From Edaphochlamys debaryana (taxonomy: Eukaryota > Chlorophyta > Chlorophyceae > Chlamydomonadales), in NCBI GenBank assembly GCA_016858145.1, contig JAEHOE010000031.1, forward strand, positions 682,001 to 746,000: a DNA stretch of 64,000 nucleotides. The letters are read 5' to 3'. Made by a program: the position numbers and the translations under genes. Below are positions 1 through 10,901 of this stretch, in pieces. A model generated the notes under the pieces. That model saw only the letters and a list, made by a program, of their open reading frames with translations. It ran no database searches and was not told where the DNA came from. The number at the start of each line of letters is the position of its first letter. Position 1 is the stretch's first letter.

Positions 1-1215
1 GAAGGTGGCGGCGGTGGCGGGGCTGGCGGTAAGCATGGCCAGAGACGCAGCGGAGCTGCTGCCGAGCGAAAAGCTGACCTGTGGGAGCAACGAGCAGGGG
101 CGGGTGGGTACACAAGTAGGGTTGCAGGTCCCGTAGAACGTAGAAACTACGGGGGCGTATTATACGTCGAAAACTACGTAAAACGTAGTTAAGGCCTTTC
201 GGCTTTCTACGCCCGTTTCTACGCCCTAAGCACTGACGGTGGGACGGGCGGGGGTGAGGAGCTGGGTTTTGCACGCCGCGTGTCAGTGCCCCCCGATATG
301 CGCAATCCAGTCGCCCAGCAGTGCTACATTTATCCTTGCAGACATGAGCATGCGGTTGGCTTGGTGATCCGGGTGCACTTCGGGGGCTCTGGAGCAGGGC
401 TGAGGGGCCGTGTGACCCGGATCCAGGTCTTGGATTCCCTGCATTTGCATGAGAACCCATGCTCCCCGTCCCGTTCTCCTCAAACCAACCATGCTAAACA
501 CTTGAACAAACTGAAGCCGCGCCATAGCCAAGATCTCAGCCAGAATTTGCCACGTTTAGGGGGATTTCGGAAATTTTACCTACGTAGTTTCTACGCTCTC
601 CGTAGAAACTACGTACCTCCTACGTAGGCTGCCCGGCAAACTACGTATATCTGCAACCCTATACACAAGGTGAGAGTGGAGGCTAGGCCGTCGGGGGCAG
701 TCGGGCTGGGGCCATCGGTGCGAGCGCGGGCCTGGACGGGCCTGGCGGGCGCCGGACGCACCTTGATCGAGTATTGCAGGCCCGGGCACAGCACGGTGGT
801 GGTTGCGCCCGAAGAGGTCATGAATGCAAAGGAGATGAAGTTGCTGGGACGGGGCAAGGAGGGCGACGGCGGGGACGCGGGGCGAGGAGGATCGATGTGG
901 GCCCAACGGGCGGACGCGCGGAAGGTACGGGGCAGACGGGTTTGTTGGGCCGTCCGAGCAGGTCCGCGGGAAGACGGCCGCGCTTCGCCCGACCCACCTG
1001 TTGGGGTCAACATTCTTGCCGTGCCCTGAGGGGGCTCCCGTAGACTTCACTTGAGTGGCACTCAAACCCGATTGTGGGTGAGAGGTGCATCCCACGGCCG
1101 GCCAGGCAAGGCCCAATTGCTGCACGGTGTATGCACTGTCATAGTAGTATCTTGGATACGCTTGAGCGCACCGGAGTGCGACAAGCGCGACCAGAAACGC
1201 TCCCCTGACCGACAT
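1..1215 (-). CDS. 5' part of a small secreted protein gene (unrecognised)
   Basis: Partial gene that runs off the left edge. Exons in transcript order are 1215-998, 843-762 and 78-<1; phases join cleanly (218 + 82 nt = 100 codons, then phase 0). The start is the ATG at 1215-1213. It opens with a typical signal peptide (MSVRGAFLVALVALRCAQA) followed by a Tyr-rich stretch and a Cys-Thr-Ser-His-Pro motif. Exon 2 encodes a hydrophobic segment and a second Cys (VLCPGLQYSIK), and exon 3 begins VSFSLGSSS. The Cys/His-Pro spacing and the beta-like strands are faintly like a Reeler-type extracellular domain, but this is too weak to assign. It is probably secreted or part of the cell wall or extracellular matrix. 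Intron 2 (79-761) is swollen by a MITE; without it the intron would be about 130 nt. Confidence 0.6.
117..661. mobile_element. Non-autonomous hAT-family MITE in an intron
   Basis: The 545-bp element is bounded by perfect 11-bp terminal inverted repeats (TAGGGTTGCAG at 117-127, its complement at 651-661) and flanked by an exact 8-bp target duplication, TACACAAG, at 109-116 and 662-669. An 8-bp duplication with TAGGG-type ends is diagnostic of hAT elements. Both subterminal zones are packed with CGTAGTTTCTACG/CGTAGAAACTACG palindromes, the usual form of hAT transposase-binding repeats. It has no transposase-sized reading frame, so it is non-autonomous. It lies inside intron 2 of the secreted-protein gene and leaves both splice sites intact. 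Confidence 0.9.
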
Positions 1216-1818
1216 TCGTGAGGTGTGGACGCAGCGATGCTACTGCTCTAAGAATGCACTTCCTGTATATCTACCGTCCTGTGACTGCGATAATCAATGG
1301 AGGGGCTTTTGAAGCGGCCGGGCTGTCGGGCATGCGGAATTTGCGCAAATCAATTACGGATGCATCCCGGGTATACGAGTCGGGCGCAGGCGACGCCGAG
1401 CCGCTGCCAACGCATACGCAACAAGCCCCTCTTTAGTGCTGAGCACGCGGCGGGGCTCGCGATGCACGGAGCTCCGAGTTCAATGGGCTTGTACTAGTTG
1501 GCCGAGCCGAGCCGAGCCGTCCAGCCTGTTGCTCGCCATACGTCGTCCGGCCGGTCGCATTCGATAGTTCAGCGCACCGCGTATAGCTCTGGGGCGCAGG
1601 GCGGCCGGGAACGCGGGCCGTGGGGCTGTCCCCAGTCCCCAGGCTGTCCCCAGTCCCCAGGCTGTCCCCAGGCCACAAGGGCAAAGGGTATCCAGCCACT
1701 CCCTCACGGCCTTACAACCCAACTTGACACACAACATGGCCAGCCTACGCCGACTGTCCCCAGTCCCTGGCCCCCCCGAAACCTGTAGCCTGCTCCACTG
1801 TCCCCCACTAGCGCCGCC
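1216..1818. other. Upstream region of the secreted-protein gene, with a short repeat
   Basis: No coding region is supported here. At 1624-1671 an 18-bp unit (GGCTGTCCCCAGTCCCCA) is repeated about 2.6 times. A further GACTGTCCCCAGTCCC occurs near 1757. The same motif in the opposite orientation forms the core of the 60-bp minisatellite at 2.7-3.0 kb. Confidence 0.5.
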
Positions 1819-2143
1819 CGGGCACCACACCCGGCTTGCCCGCCCTGCACCAGCGCTTGTAGCAAGCGGCGCACAGGCACACGTCGTTCGGGCCGCGGCG
1901 CCAATGGCCGCTGGTGCGGTCCGCGTCGCAGCAGCTGCAGGGGCCCGTCATGGCCCCGTCACGCGCATACCCGGGCACCACACCCAGCTTGCCCGCGCTG
2001 CACCAGCGCTTGTTGCAAGCGGCGCACAGGCACACGTCGTTCGGGCCGCGGCGCCAATGGCCGCTGGTGCGGTCCGCGTCGCAGCAGCTGCAGGGGCCCG
2101 TCATGGCCCCGTCACGCGCATACCCGGGCACCACACCCAGCCG
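1819..2143 (-). repeat. 153-bp tandem duplication encoding a GATA-like zinc finger
   Basis: Two nearly identical 153-bp units plus a short third start lie head to tail (unit starts near 1821, 1974 and 2127). Read on the minus strand, each unit is open and encodes a C-x2-C ... HWRRGP ... LCAAC ... RW pattern, the spacing and core residues of a GATA-type zinc finger (C-x2-C, W-R-x-G-P, L-C-x-A-C). The two units sit in one frame between about 2134 and 1808. No ATG-initiated gene with introns could be assembled around them, so this is either one expanded exon of an unresolved gene or a remnant. The period of exactly 51 codons keeps the frame. Confidence 0.55.
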
Positions 2144-2450
2144 CCGCGGCCCGGACCAGGACCTGGCTGGCCATGCCGGGCGGGCAGTCCCTAGCTAGTC
2201 GACAGTAGTTGTCTAGACGGCAGCCTAGTCGCCAAACGTTGACTCGGCTAGGCGACGGCGCGCAGGGTGACCGAGTCGGCGACGGTGCTCGGGCATGCTC
2301 CGCTTTCTTGGACTGGGCCGCACGCGATTATGATACGCGAACTTGTACTGTTGTTTGGCTACTGTTTGGCTACTGGCTACTGGCCGCGTTTGGCATCTCT
2401 TGTGGCATCGTGTGAGGCGGCCCAATGCGGCGCATTGGTTACACGGGCCC

Positions 2451-2701
2451 CTGCGCGTGCTGAGACCTCCCTTCTCCAGGGAGCAGCAAGCAGCAAGCGG
2501 CAAGCGCCCACGCACGCCCCCCTATCCCTCCGCCACGCCTGCATGCCAGGCCTCCCCACCTTCAGCCCCTGCGCGTGCTGAGACCTCCCTTCTCCAGGGA
2601 GCAGCAAGCAGCAAGTAGCAAGCGCCCACGCACGCCCCCCTATCCCTCCGCCACGCCTGCATGCCAGGCCTCCCCACCTTCAGCCCCTGCGCGTGCTGAG
2701 A
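2451..2701. repeat. 118-bp tandem repeat, two copies plus a partial third
   Basis: The unit begins CTGCGCGTGCTGAGACCTCC at 2451 and repeats at 2569 and, partially, at 2687. The two full copies differ at only one or two bases. No coding function is evident. Confidence 0.85.
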
Positions 2702-2991
2702 CCGGGGGCTGGGACCTGGGGACAGCCTGGGGACTGGGGACAGCAGCAGCCTGGGTCCAGCCTGGGGGCTGGGACCTGGGGACAGCCTGGGGACTGGGGA
2801 CAGCAGCAGCCTGGGTCCAGCCTGGGGGCTGGGACCTGGGGACAGCCTGGGGACTGGGGACAGCAGCAGCCTGGGTCCAGCCTGGGGGCTGGGACCTGGG
2901 GACAGCCTGGGGACTGGGGACAGCAGCAGCCTGGGGACAGACTGGGGGCTGGGACCTGGGGACAGCCTGGGGACTGGGGACAGCCGTTGGG
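2702..2991. repeat. 60-bp minisatellite, about 4.8 copies
   Basis: The period is exactly 60 bp. The unit is built from smaller GGGACCTGGGGACAGCC and GGGGACTGGGGACAGC blocks. The array directly follows the 118-bp repeat and lies beyond the predicted 3' end of the Serinc gene. The long reading frames through it simply reflect a period divisible by three. Confidence 0.9.
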
Positions 2992-3111
2992 TGAGCAAGT
3001 TCCCGGTAAGTTCGGTGGGAGGCGGTGAGCCCACAGGGTCTGGCGCTCCGCCGCGGATTAGGCAGGGCTTGAGACTTTCATGCATGCAGCGCGGGTCCCT
3101 ATTCCATGGCC

Positions 3112-3116
3112 TTACA
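3112..3116 (-). terminator. Candidate polyadenylation signal of the Serinc gene
   Basis: TGTAA on the minus strand, the green-algal polyadenylation signal, about 480 nt after the Serinc stop. No nearer copy was found, implying a long 3' UTR, which is common in these algae. Confidence 0.45.
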
Positions 3117-3594
3117 GTTGAAAGCCACCCACGGGCGGCGGTTCTGTACCGCCTGCGAGTCCGTCCGCCTCTCACGCCCGCCCCACGAACTGCCCCGCTC
3201 TCCTCCACACATTCACCGACCTGCACCGGGCCCCCCATGGTGGCGTGCCACGCTTCCGCCATGTAACGCATCACACGTGGGGCGAACGGGGCCCTCACGG
3301 CTTCTACATCGACATAAGCGCCCCTGTCCGGGTCCAGCCGGCGACTAGCCCCTCCATCCAGCTTGCTTCGCCTCAAGATTCAGAAGTGACTGTTTGCCTG
3401 CTTGAGTCCTTGCAAGGATGCCGCAACACCAGCCTGCGACTAGCGGCGCACAGTGGTGGCTAGGGGCCGCGTCAGACCCACCGTCCTGCCCCTGACTTGG
3501 CATGCGAAACGCTCTCCCTAGTACCACCACCCGCAATTCAGTTGCCGGTCTGCTTGTTCGCTTTCGTGCCAACCGCCCTTCCTGGCCACACGCC

Positions 3595-6500
3595 TCACAC
3601 CGGCGGCCCGAACTCCCGGTTCTTGAGCACAGCCGGTGCCACCACCGACCAGCCGTACAGCAGCGCGCAGGCCCAGCTGCTGGCAATCTTGACCCTGCAG
3701 TGCAGTGGGCGGAGGGAGGCGGCGGTGGGGGGCACACAGTCAGTGGGTACGACGGCAGCACAACACCGGCAGCACCAACCCGCAGCAGACCAAAGCCGCA
3801 GCGCTCCCTACTATGGAGCAGCGCAGGACGGGGCCCAGGAAGCAGCGCAGGCCGCAGCCAGGGACCTCCACGGCTCCCACCGCACCATGTCCTTGAGAGA
3901 CTCGAGGCCCCACCCCTCGGCCCCACCCCCCTGGCCCCGGACACCCAGACGCGTGCCAGCCAAACGACCAGCCCCCAACTGCCCAGGCCGGGACTGTCCC
4001 CCCTCCCCCAGGCCTGGCCCAGGCCCGGGCCGCCCTCTCCCGTCCAGGCCCGGCCCGGGCCCGGGCCGTCCTCCCCCTCCCAGGCCCGGCCCAGGCCTGG
4101 GCCGCCCTCCCGCTCCCAGGCCCGGCCCAGGCCCAGGCCGCCCGCTCCCCTCCAGGCCCAGCCCAGGCCCAGGCCCGCCACCGCGCTCACCACGTGGAGG
4201 CCCACCCCACGTCGAGCTGGAAGCTGGAGCCCGAGCTGCTGACGGCCCACGAGGTGAAGAGCATTGCGATGTAGGTGGAGGCGGAGGCGAAGATGACGTG
4301 GAAGAAGTCGGGGCGGTACGGCAGCTCGGTGTCGGAGCCAAACATGTCGCTGCTCGAGGTGCCTGGGGGTGTGTGGCGTGGTGGGGCGGGCGAGGGCAAG
4401 CGCTTAGTGTGTGAGGAACAAATCTTCACATCACCGAAGCCCCCCACGAGACCCTGTGGGGTCCCTCCCGCACGGCGGCCTCACGCAGACCCTTGGGACG
4501 GCAGCCCGGGCAGCCGCTGCCCGCCTCTGACTCGACAGCCCTTTGGCGCCCTACACCCCTCCCCCCTCCCGGGAGATCCCTCCCGCCCAGTGGCCCCGCA
4601 AAGACCCTTGCTCGAGGAGCCCTGGCAGCCGCTTGCCGCCCCCTCATGCGGTCCAGGACCCGCACGCACCCGCGTCCAGGGTGGCGTATATGACTGAGGC
4701 CAGGGATATGAAGAAGGCGACTACCACCACCCAGCCGCTGGGGCTCACGCCCCCGCCGCGGATGCAGCGGTTGGGCGGCTCAGAGGCGAGTGCGGAGTAG
4801 ACCTGGGGGAGGGTGACCGGAGGGGGATGCCGGGCGGCAGGCCTCAGGCGTCGGGTGTGGTCTCCGGAGGGTGCGCCGTCGCACCGGGATCCCATAGCGC
4901 ATGTCGACTTTCGGAAGCCAGACCCCCCACCGGCGTCAGATACTGCCGGCGCCAGCGTTGGAGCCCGCCCCTCCTCCTTCCTATTTCCTTAATTAGGCCC
5001 CCCGCCCCGGCCCCCGCCCCACCCCGCCCCCCCCCACCAGGTAGCTGCAGTAGAGCCACACGGCGCTGCTGGTGAGCAGCCCCGCGGAGGGCGCGCGGCC
5101 GGGCACGAACAGCGCCCCCACCAGCGCCAGGCCCAGCACCAGGTTCCAGGTGACGAAAAAGATGTTGAGCGAGCAGGAGGCGGCGGGGGCGTAGTAGTGG
5201 TACGACACGCCCGTCAGCACCTGCAGGCAGGGGCGCAAGGGGGGGGGGGCGGGCGGGGCCGCGGGGGGCGAAGGCAACCGGACGACGGTGGTGAGCAGGG
5301 GGCGGTGAGGCAACGGCGGGTCACGCGGTAGAGCAGCCAAGCACGTGGCATGCCTGCCCCAACACGGCTGGGCCTGTGGGCGTTACCAGGCCCGCACGAC
5401 TGTTCCCCGGGACTCCCCAGGCCCGCACCAGGCCAGCTGCGAAGGCGAAGGTGGAGCCCCCCACCAGCAGCGCCCAGGCCCAGCGTGTGTCCTTGGCCAC
5501 CAGCCACTCATTCACCTGAGGGGGAGGGGGGGGGGACGGAGGAGGTGAGAAACGACGTGGCTACGGTGTTAACTTGGCCCACACCCTCCGCCCCTGCGCT
5601 AAAGGCCAGGCGAGCGGAGGACCGCAGGCGCATCTAACGCGTGTCACCCAGCCCAGCGGACTGCGCCCAGAAAGCTAGCTCACGTCGTTCTACCTATCTA
5701 CCTCCTTAGCTGACACCAGCCACACGCTTGCCCACCCCGCCCGGCAGCAGTTATCACACCCCACCCGCCCAGAGAGGCTCCGCACCCATAGTTTCGGCCC
5801 GGCCAGAGCTCCACACGGCTCCCTTGCACCTCCCCCTCACCCCCCTCACCACGTATGCAAAGTTGACCAGCAGCAGCAGCTGCAGCACCAGGAAGATACC
5901 CGAGGCGTAGCGGGCGAACTGTGGAGAGGGGCGGCAGGGGTGTGGGGCGGGGGGCAGGGCAGGGAGCAGACAGACGGGGGTTTGTGAGTGTATTTGAGGC
6001 CGGGGCCATGCGCTGGCTCCCCTATGCCGGACTGCGCAGAGGCCCCCGGCGCACACGGGGGGCGGCTGGGCCCTGCGACCGCAGCTCGCCGAACAACCGT
6101 CCTCCGCCCCACCTGCCCTCACGCGCACGCCCAACGCACCTGGCCGTACCCCACCAGTGCGGAGGAGGGGATCCACATGAAGCCGATCAAGGACCCCACC
6201 CACGCCAGCACCTGGGCAGCAGGTGTGGGGCAGCACGCGCACGTGCACAAGCGGGCGAGGATGACTCAGCCGGAGCTGGGCAGTGTACACAGGCCCACAC
6301 TCATGGTCCGTCAACCCGGGCAGCTTCCTCCCGTCCCCACGCCGGCCCATGCAACTCCTCCGCCGCCAGAGCTCAACTGTCACCCCGCCGCCCACATCCC
6401 ATGCCCCAGCCATCCCCGGTGCATGCCCACCTGCCACACCCACAGCCCCGCGTGCAGGTTGACCCGGGGGTCCCCCGCCTTGGTAAGCAGCAGGCAGGAC

Positions 6501-7111
6501 AGCAGGTGCGCGCCGAAGAAGATCAGGTTGGCCATGCTCACTCTACGACGGTGGGCGCGCGCATGGGTAGGGGCGGAGTTGGCAGCGAGGTAGGGCAGCG
6601 GCAAGGGCGCGGAACACAGGACTCAGGGGAGCGGGATGCTTGGGGTGCTGGGCCCTCGGGCATATGTTGTATGTGGCCCGGACCCGTGCCCACCCACACC
6701 TGAGCGCCACCTCCTTGCCAGCGCACTGGGCTGTGGCGGCTCCATCTGCGGCCTGGGGCATGCGGTCACAGCGTAGATGAGGGGTAGCGTGGAGGCCCAA
6801 CCCCGCTCAATGCCGAGTCTCTTCAACCCGCGAGGCGACACGTGGTACCCCCTTCACACCCGGTCTAGCGTGGTCCCCTGCGCCCAAGGAAGTCGTTCCT
6901 TGGCCCCCCCAACCGCGCCTACCTGTCTGCACACGTCGAACGAGCTGACGTTGTCAGCCAGGAACTGCCCCCCGTAGTCTCTAAGCGCCCAGACCGCAAT
7001 CGCCGAGGCCGCAAAGCCGATGCAGTAGAACCATTTTGCGATGGTGAAGCGCGTCTGCAGGCGGGGCGGCCCCGCCTCGCTGTCCACGCATGCCACCAGG
7101 GAGCGAAGCAT
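3595..7111 (-). CDS. Serinc/TMS1-family multipass membrane protein
   Basis: Ten exons in transcript order: 7111-6923, 6752-6700, 6542-6431, 6211-6140, 5918-5850, 5515-5429, 5220-5038, 4802-4670, 4362-4191, 3694-3595. Phases agree throughout, giving 389 residues, close to the family norm. Family landmarks appear in order: TM1 after a short Cys-containing N-terminus with WALRDYG; CAGKEVALRVS; DPRVNLHAG; a central SCSLNIFF helix; VYSALASEP near residue 256; a TM helix ending SVIYATLDAG; then FFHVIFASASTYIAMLFTSW and the terminal DVGWASTWVKI with VVAPAVLKNREF. Serincs are ER/Golgi/plasma-membrane proteins linked to lipid and serine handling. The N-terminus is shorter than in plant and animal relatives. 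The start is the only ATG in frame before TM1. Intron 9 holds a 36-bp minisatellite. Confidence 0.93.
4010..4180. repeat. 36-bp GC-rich minisatellite in Serinc intron 9
   Basis: About four to five degenerate 36-bp units (CCCAGGCCCGGCCCGGGCCC-like) lie between the last two Serinc exons. Because the period is a multiple of three, both strands show spurious Pro/Gly/Arg-rich reading frames here. Confidence 0.75.
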
Positions 7112-8150
7112 CTAAAGCCGAGAAGCGGAACGCGCTGGGCTGCTCGCCCCGCGGGCCCGTGGGGGCCGCGGGCGGCCGGGGAAGGACACGCGGGGCAAAA
7201 CCCGTGGCGCTCCTCAGAAGCGGCACACAATGAAACTATTGCTCGGTGCAAAAGCTCGACGAGCAGCGAGGTCCTTTGTACGCCACTTGGGCGGGCCAAG
7301 CGCCGAGCGAGAAGCAGCTGGAAGGCAGCTGAGACGACGCCTCTCGGGCGTTCACGCCCGGGAGCCTGAAGTAGGTTCACTAGCTGTAGCGAGGTAGGAT
7401 CGGGCCGCAGAAGTGCAGTTCCGTAGAGGGATGCTGATGGAAATTGACAGCTCTACTCCAAGCACGCGGATCGCTCTATGCAGCTGACTTGTGATTGGCA
7501 CGTTGGTTTGGTGAGCTTGGGAGTAGGGATAGCACGAAAAGCGCCTCCCCGGGCACAACCTGCTTTCGCGCGCACGCCGTACCAACTGCACGACATGTGC
7601 CGTGTGCGTGCCATGCACGACATTGGCGACTATACGACAGGGGCTCTTTGTAGGCGGTCTGACGGTGCCCAGGGGTCATCGACCACCGCTCACAGTGCCG
7701 ATGGATGGCCGCCCAACACAAGAACTTGATTGCGGGGCCACAGTACCCAGGCCTGACCCGGTTCATGTTGGCTTTCACCCCGGCTCTAGCCCCCCTTCCT
7801 GGGCTTGCACGCCGAGAGTCCAAACCAGCAAAACACACTCACACAAGCGTCAGTCCCGCAGCACTGAGTCAAAGCAATGGTGGGGTCCGAATAACAACGG
7901 CAGGCGGCAGCCCTCTCGGGTACACTCTCACACCGTACGAGCATCCTCGCGGATGCAATGCGCCCGCCCACATCAAGCCCTATCAAATGCAATAACACAT
8001 CTCGGCACCTCGTGACCTTTGGCCAGGTCCGAACCAAATGCAACATAGCTCTTGAGCTGTACATGGCAAGTCTGCAACCCATGCCAATTTGATGCATATG
8101 CACTCTTCGCTTTCGTGCACCTGCGCCTCTAGGGCCTACACCCACCCTGC
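7112..8150. other. Intergenic: Serinc promoter side and channel-gene 3' side
   Basis: No exon-like reading frame with splice signals was recognised on either strand. The segment must hold the Serinc promoter and 5' UTR next to 7112 and the 3' UTR of the channel gene next to 8150. No clear TTACA (minus-strand TGTAA) was picked out for the channel gene. Confidence 0.4.
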
Positions 8151-10901
8151 TCACGGCTCTTGCCCACTGGGGCGCCCCTGCTGCTCCCCCCCGTCCGGTG
8201 CCGCCGCCGCCGCCGCCGCCTGCTGCGAGTCCAGCGGCTGCGAAGGCTCAGGCCGCGGCGGCGGCGGCGACGGAGGCTGCTGCAGCGCCGCCTGCGACGG
8301 CTGAGCCGCCAGCCCCGCCGCCTCCGCCTCCGCCGCGCCTCCCACGCCCCCCCCCACCGGTGCCAGCTGCGGAGCCCCTGCCCCCGCCCCACTTAACCCC
8401 GCCCCTGCCGCCACCCCTCCCACCCCCCCCACCGCCCCGGCCGCGAGCGCCTTCAGCAGCTGCGTCACCGCCGCCGCCGCCGCCTGCTCCGCCGCCGCCG
8501 CCACGGCCTCCCCCAGCCGCCGCTCCATTACCTCGAGCGCCCCACGCACCGACTCCTCCACCGCCACCCGCATGCGCCCCAGCTTGCGGTCCAGCTTCTG
8601 ATCGATCACCACCAGCGAGGCGCCCACGCTGCGAGCCGCCGCCGCCGCCGCCTCCTTCTCCCTCTCCTTGGCCTTCCGGCCGCCGCCGTCCTCGTCATCC
8701 TCGTCATCGTCGGTGTCTGTGTCGTCTGCCGCCGCCGGGCTGGCCGCTTTGGCCTTGTCGTCCTCGTCATCACTGTCCTCGTCCCCGTCTGTATCATCGG
8801 CTGCTCCGGCCTTGTCCTTGCTGTCGGCCTTCCGCAGTCCGCCGTCGCCATCGTCGTCAGCATCTGTGTCATCCTCCCCGTCAGCCCCGGTCTTGCCGGC
8901 TGCCTTCTTCCTCGTCCCTTCTCCAGCCGCACCAGCCTCATCTTCCCCTCCCGCTGCACCCGCCTCCCCTGCGGCTTCGGCCGCGCCCTTGCCGCTGCGG
9001 CGGCTGCCCGCGCTGTCAGGCCGGGCGGCCGCAGGGGCCGCCGAAGGCAGCGATGCGTCCGCCTTGATCTCGCCCGCCCCGCCCTGCCCCCGGCCCTCCG
9101 CCAGGCCCGGGCCCTCCGCCAGGCCCGGGCCCGCGGCGGCAGCCTCCTTCGATGTCGGCGCTGGCCGCTGGTCGGACGCAACCGTCCCTGCCCGACCGGG
9201 AGGCCCCACTGTGCTGCTGGCAGGTGCAGCTGCCTGCCCCGTGGTGTTGGCCGCCGCTGCCGGGGGGTCCACCGCCGCAGGCTCCGGTCCAGGCACCAGC
9301 GCGGTGCTCGGCGAAGCCATCGCAACGCTGGCGGCTGCGGCCTGGGTGAGCGTGAGCGTGCTCGCTCGGCTGGGGGGCACGGACGGGCCGGGCGGCGGGG
9401 CCGGGGCCGGGGCTGGGCCGGGCGCCAGCGCCGGGCCGGGTGCCGCCGTTCCCTGGGGGCTCACGGCCAGTGCCGGTACCGGCAGTACCAGCTGGAGGGG
9501 GCCGGGCGCAGCTTGGCTGGGCGGTTCGGTGGGGGCGGGCCCAGCGGCGGGCAGGGCCAGGGCCGCCACAGGGGTGGTGGCGATGATGCGGGTGATGTTC
9601 TCCTGGCGGTGGGGAAGGTAAAGGAGGAGAGAGGACGTCACAACATTGCGGCACTGCAGCGCGAGTCAAGGTCGAGAGTTGCAGAACGTACGGGGTGGAG
9701 CGCGAGCGCCCATGCGTGCGCCTGCATCTCTCCTCCTGCAAGAGTCAGGCTGCTCAGCTGCTGCTCTGCTTGCGCAGGCGTCGCCCCCCCCCCCTGGTAC
9801 ACACGGCACACACCTGGAAGGTGTCCTGCTGCTTCTGCATCGCCTTCTGCAGCGTCTTGTGCAGCTTCTCAGACACCTCCTTCTGCGGGTGGGGGGCAGC
9901 AAGCAACAACCTCAGAGAACCTCAGCACCCACGTAAGGCCTGGATGCCACACAACTCGCGCCGCCCGCCATGTGCGGCTCCCTATCGATAGACCAGGCGC
10001 ACTCCCCACACCGGGCTTGCTGCAGCGAGGAGTTTGCTCTGCAGATGCCCCCGCAGCGCCCCAACCCCCAGGGGACCTGCCTGCGACTCCACGTGCTCCA
10101 ACAGCATCTCCTGCAGCTTGGCCTGCACCTTCTCCTGCGGGAGGGGGGTGGGTAGGAGATGGGTTCAGGTGTCAGGGTATGGGCATCAGCGGGGAGCTGA
10201 AGGCCTGACGCGTCAATACCGGGAGTTGCGGTCAGCGCTCTGCTGTCAGCACAGCCGTGTGAGAGGTAGCAGTGCTGTCGAGTGTCCTGGCTTCGCCCCC
10301 CTTCCCCGCCCTGGCCACGCCCCGCAGCCCGGCCCTGGGCTCACCGGGAGCGCCTCCTGCTGCTGCAGCAGCTTCTCCTGCGGGCGGCACAGGAGGGAGG
10401 GAGGGAGGGCAATGCGGGAGCGACATGGGGCGCCTCAGGTGCTGGGCCCCCGCGTTCAGGGCATGCGCCTTTGCTTGTCCCGTTCCTCCACGACCCCACT
10501 CGCGGTCCGCAGGGCCCTTCCCCCCCTGCAGCATGCATGCAGGAGGGTGCAGTCCATGCCCCTACACACACCTGCGCCCGCACGGCCTGCTCCTGCATTC
10601 GCTCGTGCAGCTGCTCCACCGCCTCACTGATGTAGCGCTTCAGCTCGCCGGTGCGACCGTTCCAGCTGGGGGTGGGTGGAGGGGGGAAGACATCGGGGCA
10701 AAGGGTGAGCAGCAGGCGAGGCTACAGGTAGGCAGGAACACACCCGTATGGGATCCACAGGTGGGCCGATGCGGATACAGGCGACGTTCCGAGGAGGCCG
10801 TCTTACTTGGCAGGCGGGTTGAGCTGGCGACGTCCGGTGGCGGCCTCAGGGGCCTCCTCCTCCTCTCCCGCGGTGCCCAGACCCAGGCTCGCCTCCTCGG
10901 G
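8151..10901 (-). other. Channel gene: coiled coil and acidic tail
   Basis: Exons: 10901-10807, 10665-10572, 10377-10345, 10134-10081, 9892-9824, 9602-8151. The middle exons give an amphipathic run (AVEQLHERMQEQAVRAQ, EKLLQQQEALP, EKVQAKLQEMLLEHVESQ, KEVSEKLHKTLQKAMQKQQ) suited to subunit assembly. Intron 10080-9893 appears to begin with GC (CAG|GCAGGT). The last exon is Ala/Pro-rich, has Asp/Glu clusters (around 8690-8890 in the DNA) and Gly/Ala repeats, and ends in a Gln/Pro-rich stretch. Confidence 0.75.

Noticed and set aside
2575..3028. Plus-strand repetitive proteins (GWDLGTAWGLGTA-type) across the 60-bp array
   Set aside because: Any 60-bp array without stops is open in several frames. 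There is no start context, flanking exon or family similarity.
8198..9067. Long plus-strand Pro-rich frame over the channel tail
   Set aside because: It is the complement of Ala/Gly/Glu-rich codons. The minus-strand frame continues phase-correctly from five upstream exons and has a sensible stop.
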